Of a DNA stretch of 64,000 nt, positions 62,924 to 64,000 are shown in pieces (within the stretch, counting starts at the first letter, position 1; every line of letters begins with the position of its first letter). The DNA comes from Pseudomonas kuykendallii. Its GTDB lineage: Bacteria > Pseudomonadota > Gammaproteobacteria > Pseudomonadales > Pseudomonadaceae. Under the pieces are notes generated by a model that saw only the letters and a list, made by a program, of their open reading frames with translations, was not told where the DNA came from and did not search any database. Position numbers and translations under genes: made by a program. The stretch spans positions 248,001 to 312,000 of the forward strand of contig NZ_FNNU01000002.1 of the NCBI RefSeq assembly GCF_900106975.1. The letters run 5' to 3'.

Positions 62924-64000
62924 TCAGCCGCGGGCCGCGGCCAGCGCCTGCCCGATGTCGGCGAGGATGTCGTCGATGTGCTCGATGCCGATCGACAGCC
63001 GGACCATGTCGCGCGGCACGCCGGCCTTCTCCAGTTCGACGTCGTCGAGTTGGCGGTGGGTGGTGGACGCGGGGTGGCAGGCCAGCGACTTGGCGTCGCC
63101 GATGTTCACCAGACGCACCACCAGTTGCAGCGCATCGATGAAGCGCGCGCCAGCGGCCTGGCCGCCCTCGATGCCGAAGGACAGGATGCCCGCCGGCTTG
63201 CCCTCGACGTAGCGTTGCGCCAGTTCATGCTCCGGGTGATCCGCCAGGCCGGCGTACTTCACCCAGCGCACCTGCGGATGGTCGCGCAGGTATTCGGCGA
63301 CCTTCAGCGCGTTCGCGGTGTGCCGTTCCATGCGCAGACCCAGGGTTTCCAGGCCCTGCAGGATGAGGAAAGCGTTGAACGGCGACAGCGCGGCGCCGGT
63401 GTTGCGCAGCGGCACCACGCGGCAACGGCCGATGAAGGCGGCGGGGCCGAAGGCCTCGGTGTAGGTGACGCCGTGGTAGGACGGATCGGGCGTATTGAGC
63501 AGCGGGAAGCGCTCGCTGTTCTGCGCCCAGGGGAATTTGCCGGAGTCGACGACGATGCCGCCGATGGAGTTGCCATGGCCGCCGATGTACTTGGTCAGCG
63601 AGTGCACGACGATGTCGGCGCCGTGCTCGAACGGCCGGCAGAGCACCGGGGTGGCGACGGTGTTGTCGACGATCAGCGGCACGCCATGGCGATGCGCGGC
63701 ATCGGCCAGTGCCTGCAGGTCGACGATGTTGCCGGCCGGGTTGCCGATGGATTCGCAGAACACCGCCTTGGTGCGCCCGTCGATCAGCGCTTCCAGGGCG
63801 GCGATGTCGTCGTGCGGGGCGAAGCGGGTCTCGATGCCGAAGCGCGGCAGGGTATGGGCGAACAAGTTGTAGGTGCCGCCGTACAGCTTGGCCACCGAGA
63901 CAATGTTGTCGCCGACCTCGGCGAGGGTCTGGATCGCGTAGGTGATGGCCGCCGCGCCGGACGCCACGGCCAGCGCGCCGACACCGCCCTCCAGCGCCGC
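62924..64000 (-). CDS. metY: O-acetylhomoserine sulfhydrylase, C-terminal part (cut by right edge)
   Basis: PLP enzyme of the Cys/Met metabolism family that makes homocysteine from O-acetylhomoserine and sulfide. The frame is open to the window edge (EGGVGALAVASG), so the start is outside. The visible ~358 residues carry the PLP lysine in HSLTKYIGGHG and the family VRLVNIGDAKSLACHPASTTH. Position and text agree with metY next to the ParA-like gene in Pseudomonas. Confidence 0.93.
   Translation of the reverse strand, partial: AALEGGVGALAVASGAAAITYAIQTLAEVGDNIVSVAKLYGGTYNLFAHTLPRFGIETRFAPHDDIAALEALIDGRTKAVFCESIGNPAGNIVDLQALADAAHRHGVPLIVDNTVATPVLCRPFEHGADIVVHSLTKYIGGHGNSIGGIVVDSGKFPWAQNSERFPLLNTPDPSYHGVTYTEAFGPAAFIGRCRVVPLRNTGAALSPFNAFLILQGLETLGLRMERHTANALKVAEYLRDHPQVRWVKYAGLADHPEHELAQRYVEGKPAGILSFGIEGGQAAGARFIDALQLVVRLVNIGDAKSLACHPASTTHRQLDDVELEKAGVPRDMVRLSIGIEHIDDILADIGQALAAARG

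Overview
The window is a GC-rich Pseudomonas chromosome segment. Its gene order is close to that of the P. aeruginosa group (opgH, chemoreceptor, rsmE, tatCBA, hisEI, ubiBJE, hslUV, argS, priA, rpmE, maeB, ponA, pilMNOPQ, aroKB, damX, gltBD, hemE, metY). I compare it with the P. aeruginosa PAO1 order from memory, not by a search. No tRNA, rRNA, insertion sequence, integrase or CRISPR array was seen. No gap between genes exceeds about 300 bases; the largest is the roughly 287-base gap upstream of the parA-like gene.

Layout. (1) 1-9.5 kb: the end of opgH, then a mostly leftward block with a UPF0158 protein, a HBM-type chemoreceptor, rsmE, the Tat translocase genes, hisE/hisI and the ubiquinone genes ubiB, ubiJ and ubiE. 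(2) 9.6-17.3 kb: a PHA-system-like small gene, a DUF971 gene, hslU/hslV behind a textbook heat-shock promoter, a SPOR-domain protein, argS and priA. The polyhydroxyalkanoate synthase genes that lie here in P. aeruginosa are absent. (3) 17.4-31 kb: rpmE, a secreted nuclease, maeB, ponA, and the type IV pilus alignment/secretin genes pilMNOPQ followed by aroK, aroB and a DamX-like protein. The pil genes are visibly less GC-rich than their neighbours. (4) 31-42.2 kb: glutamate synthase gltB/gltD, a glycerol dehydrogenase gene, hemE, and a divergent MFS transporter / LysR regulator pair.

(5) 42.3-60.8 kb is the accessory part: a complete leftward aryl polyene (APE) biosynthetic cluster of about 20 genes inserted between the lysR gene and the parA-like gene. 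It reads from a sigma70-like promoter at about 60.9 kb to a strong terminator at about 42.25 kb. From the first gene to apeR no gap exceeds 12 bases, and most joins are ATGA overlaps. An ammonia-lyase could make an arylacrylate starter and a ligase fused to a dehydratase could load it. Two acyl carrier proteins, two ketosynthases with intact Cys-His-His triads, a nucleophile-less ketosynthase-like partner, a ketoreductase and two dehydratases would build the polyene. A methyltransferase and a halogenase-like flavoprotein could tailor it. Two acyltransferases and a glycosyltransferase could make the lipid/sugar anchor, and an MMPL exporter, a LolA-like protein and a DUF3261 lipoprotein would carry it outward. 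A CPA2-type cation/proton antiporter and an 'excinuclease-like' periplasmic protein of unknown role complete it.

(6) 61.1-64 kb: the backbone resumes with a ParA-family ATPase, a small thioesterase, thioredoxin 2 (trxC) and a metY gene cut by the right edge.

The most interesting point is the APE cluster: its halogenase-type flavoprotein (WxWxIP motif) and embedded antiporter suggest a possibly halogenated, xanthomonadin-like pigment in a pseudomonad.
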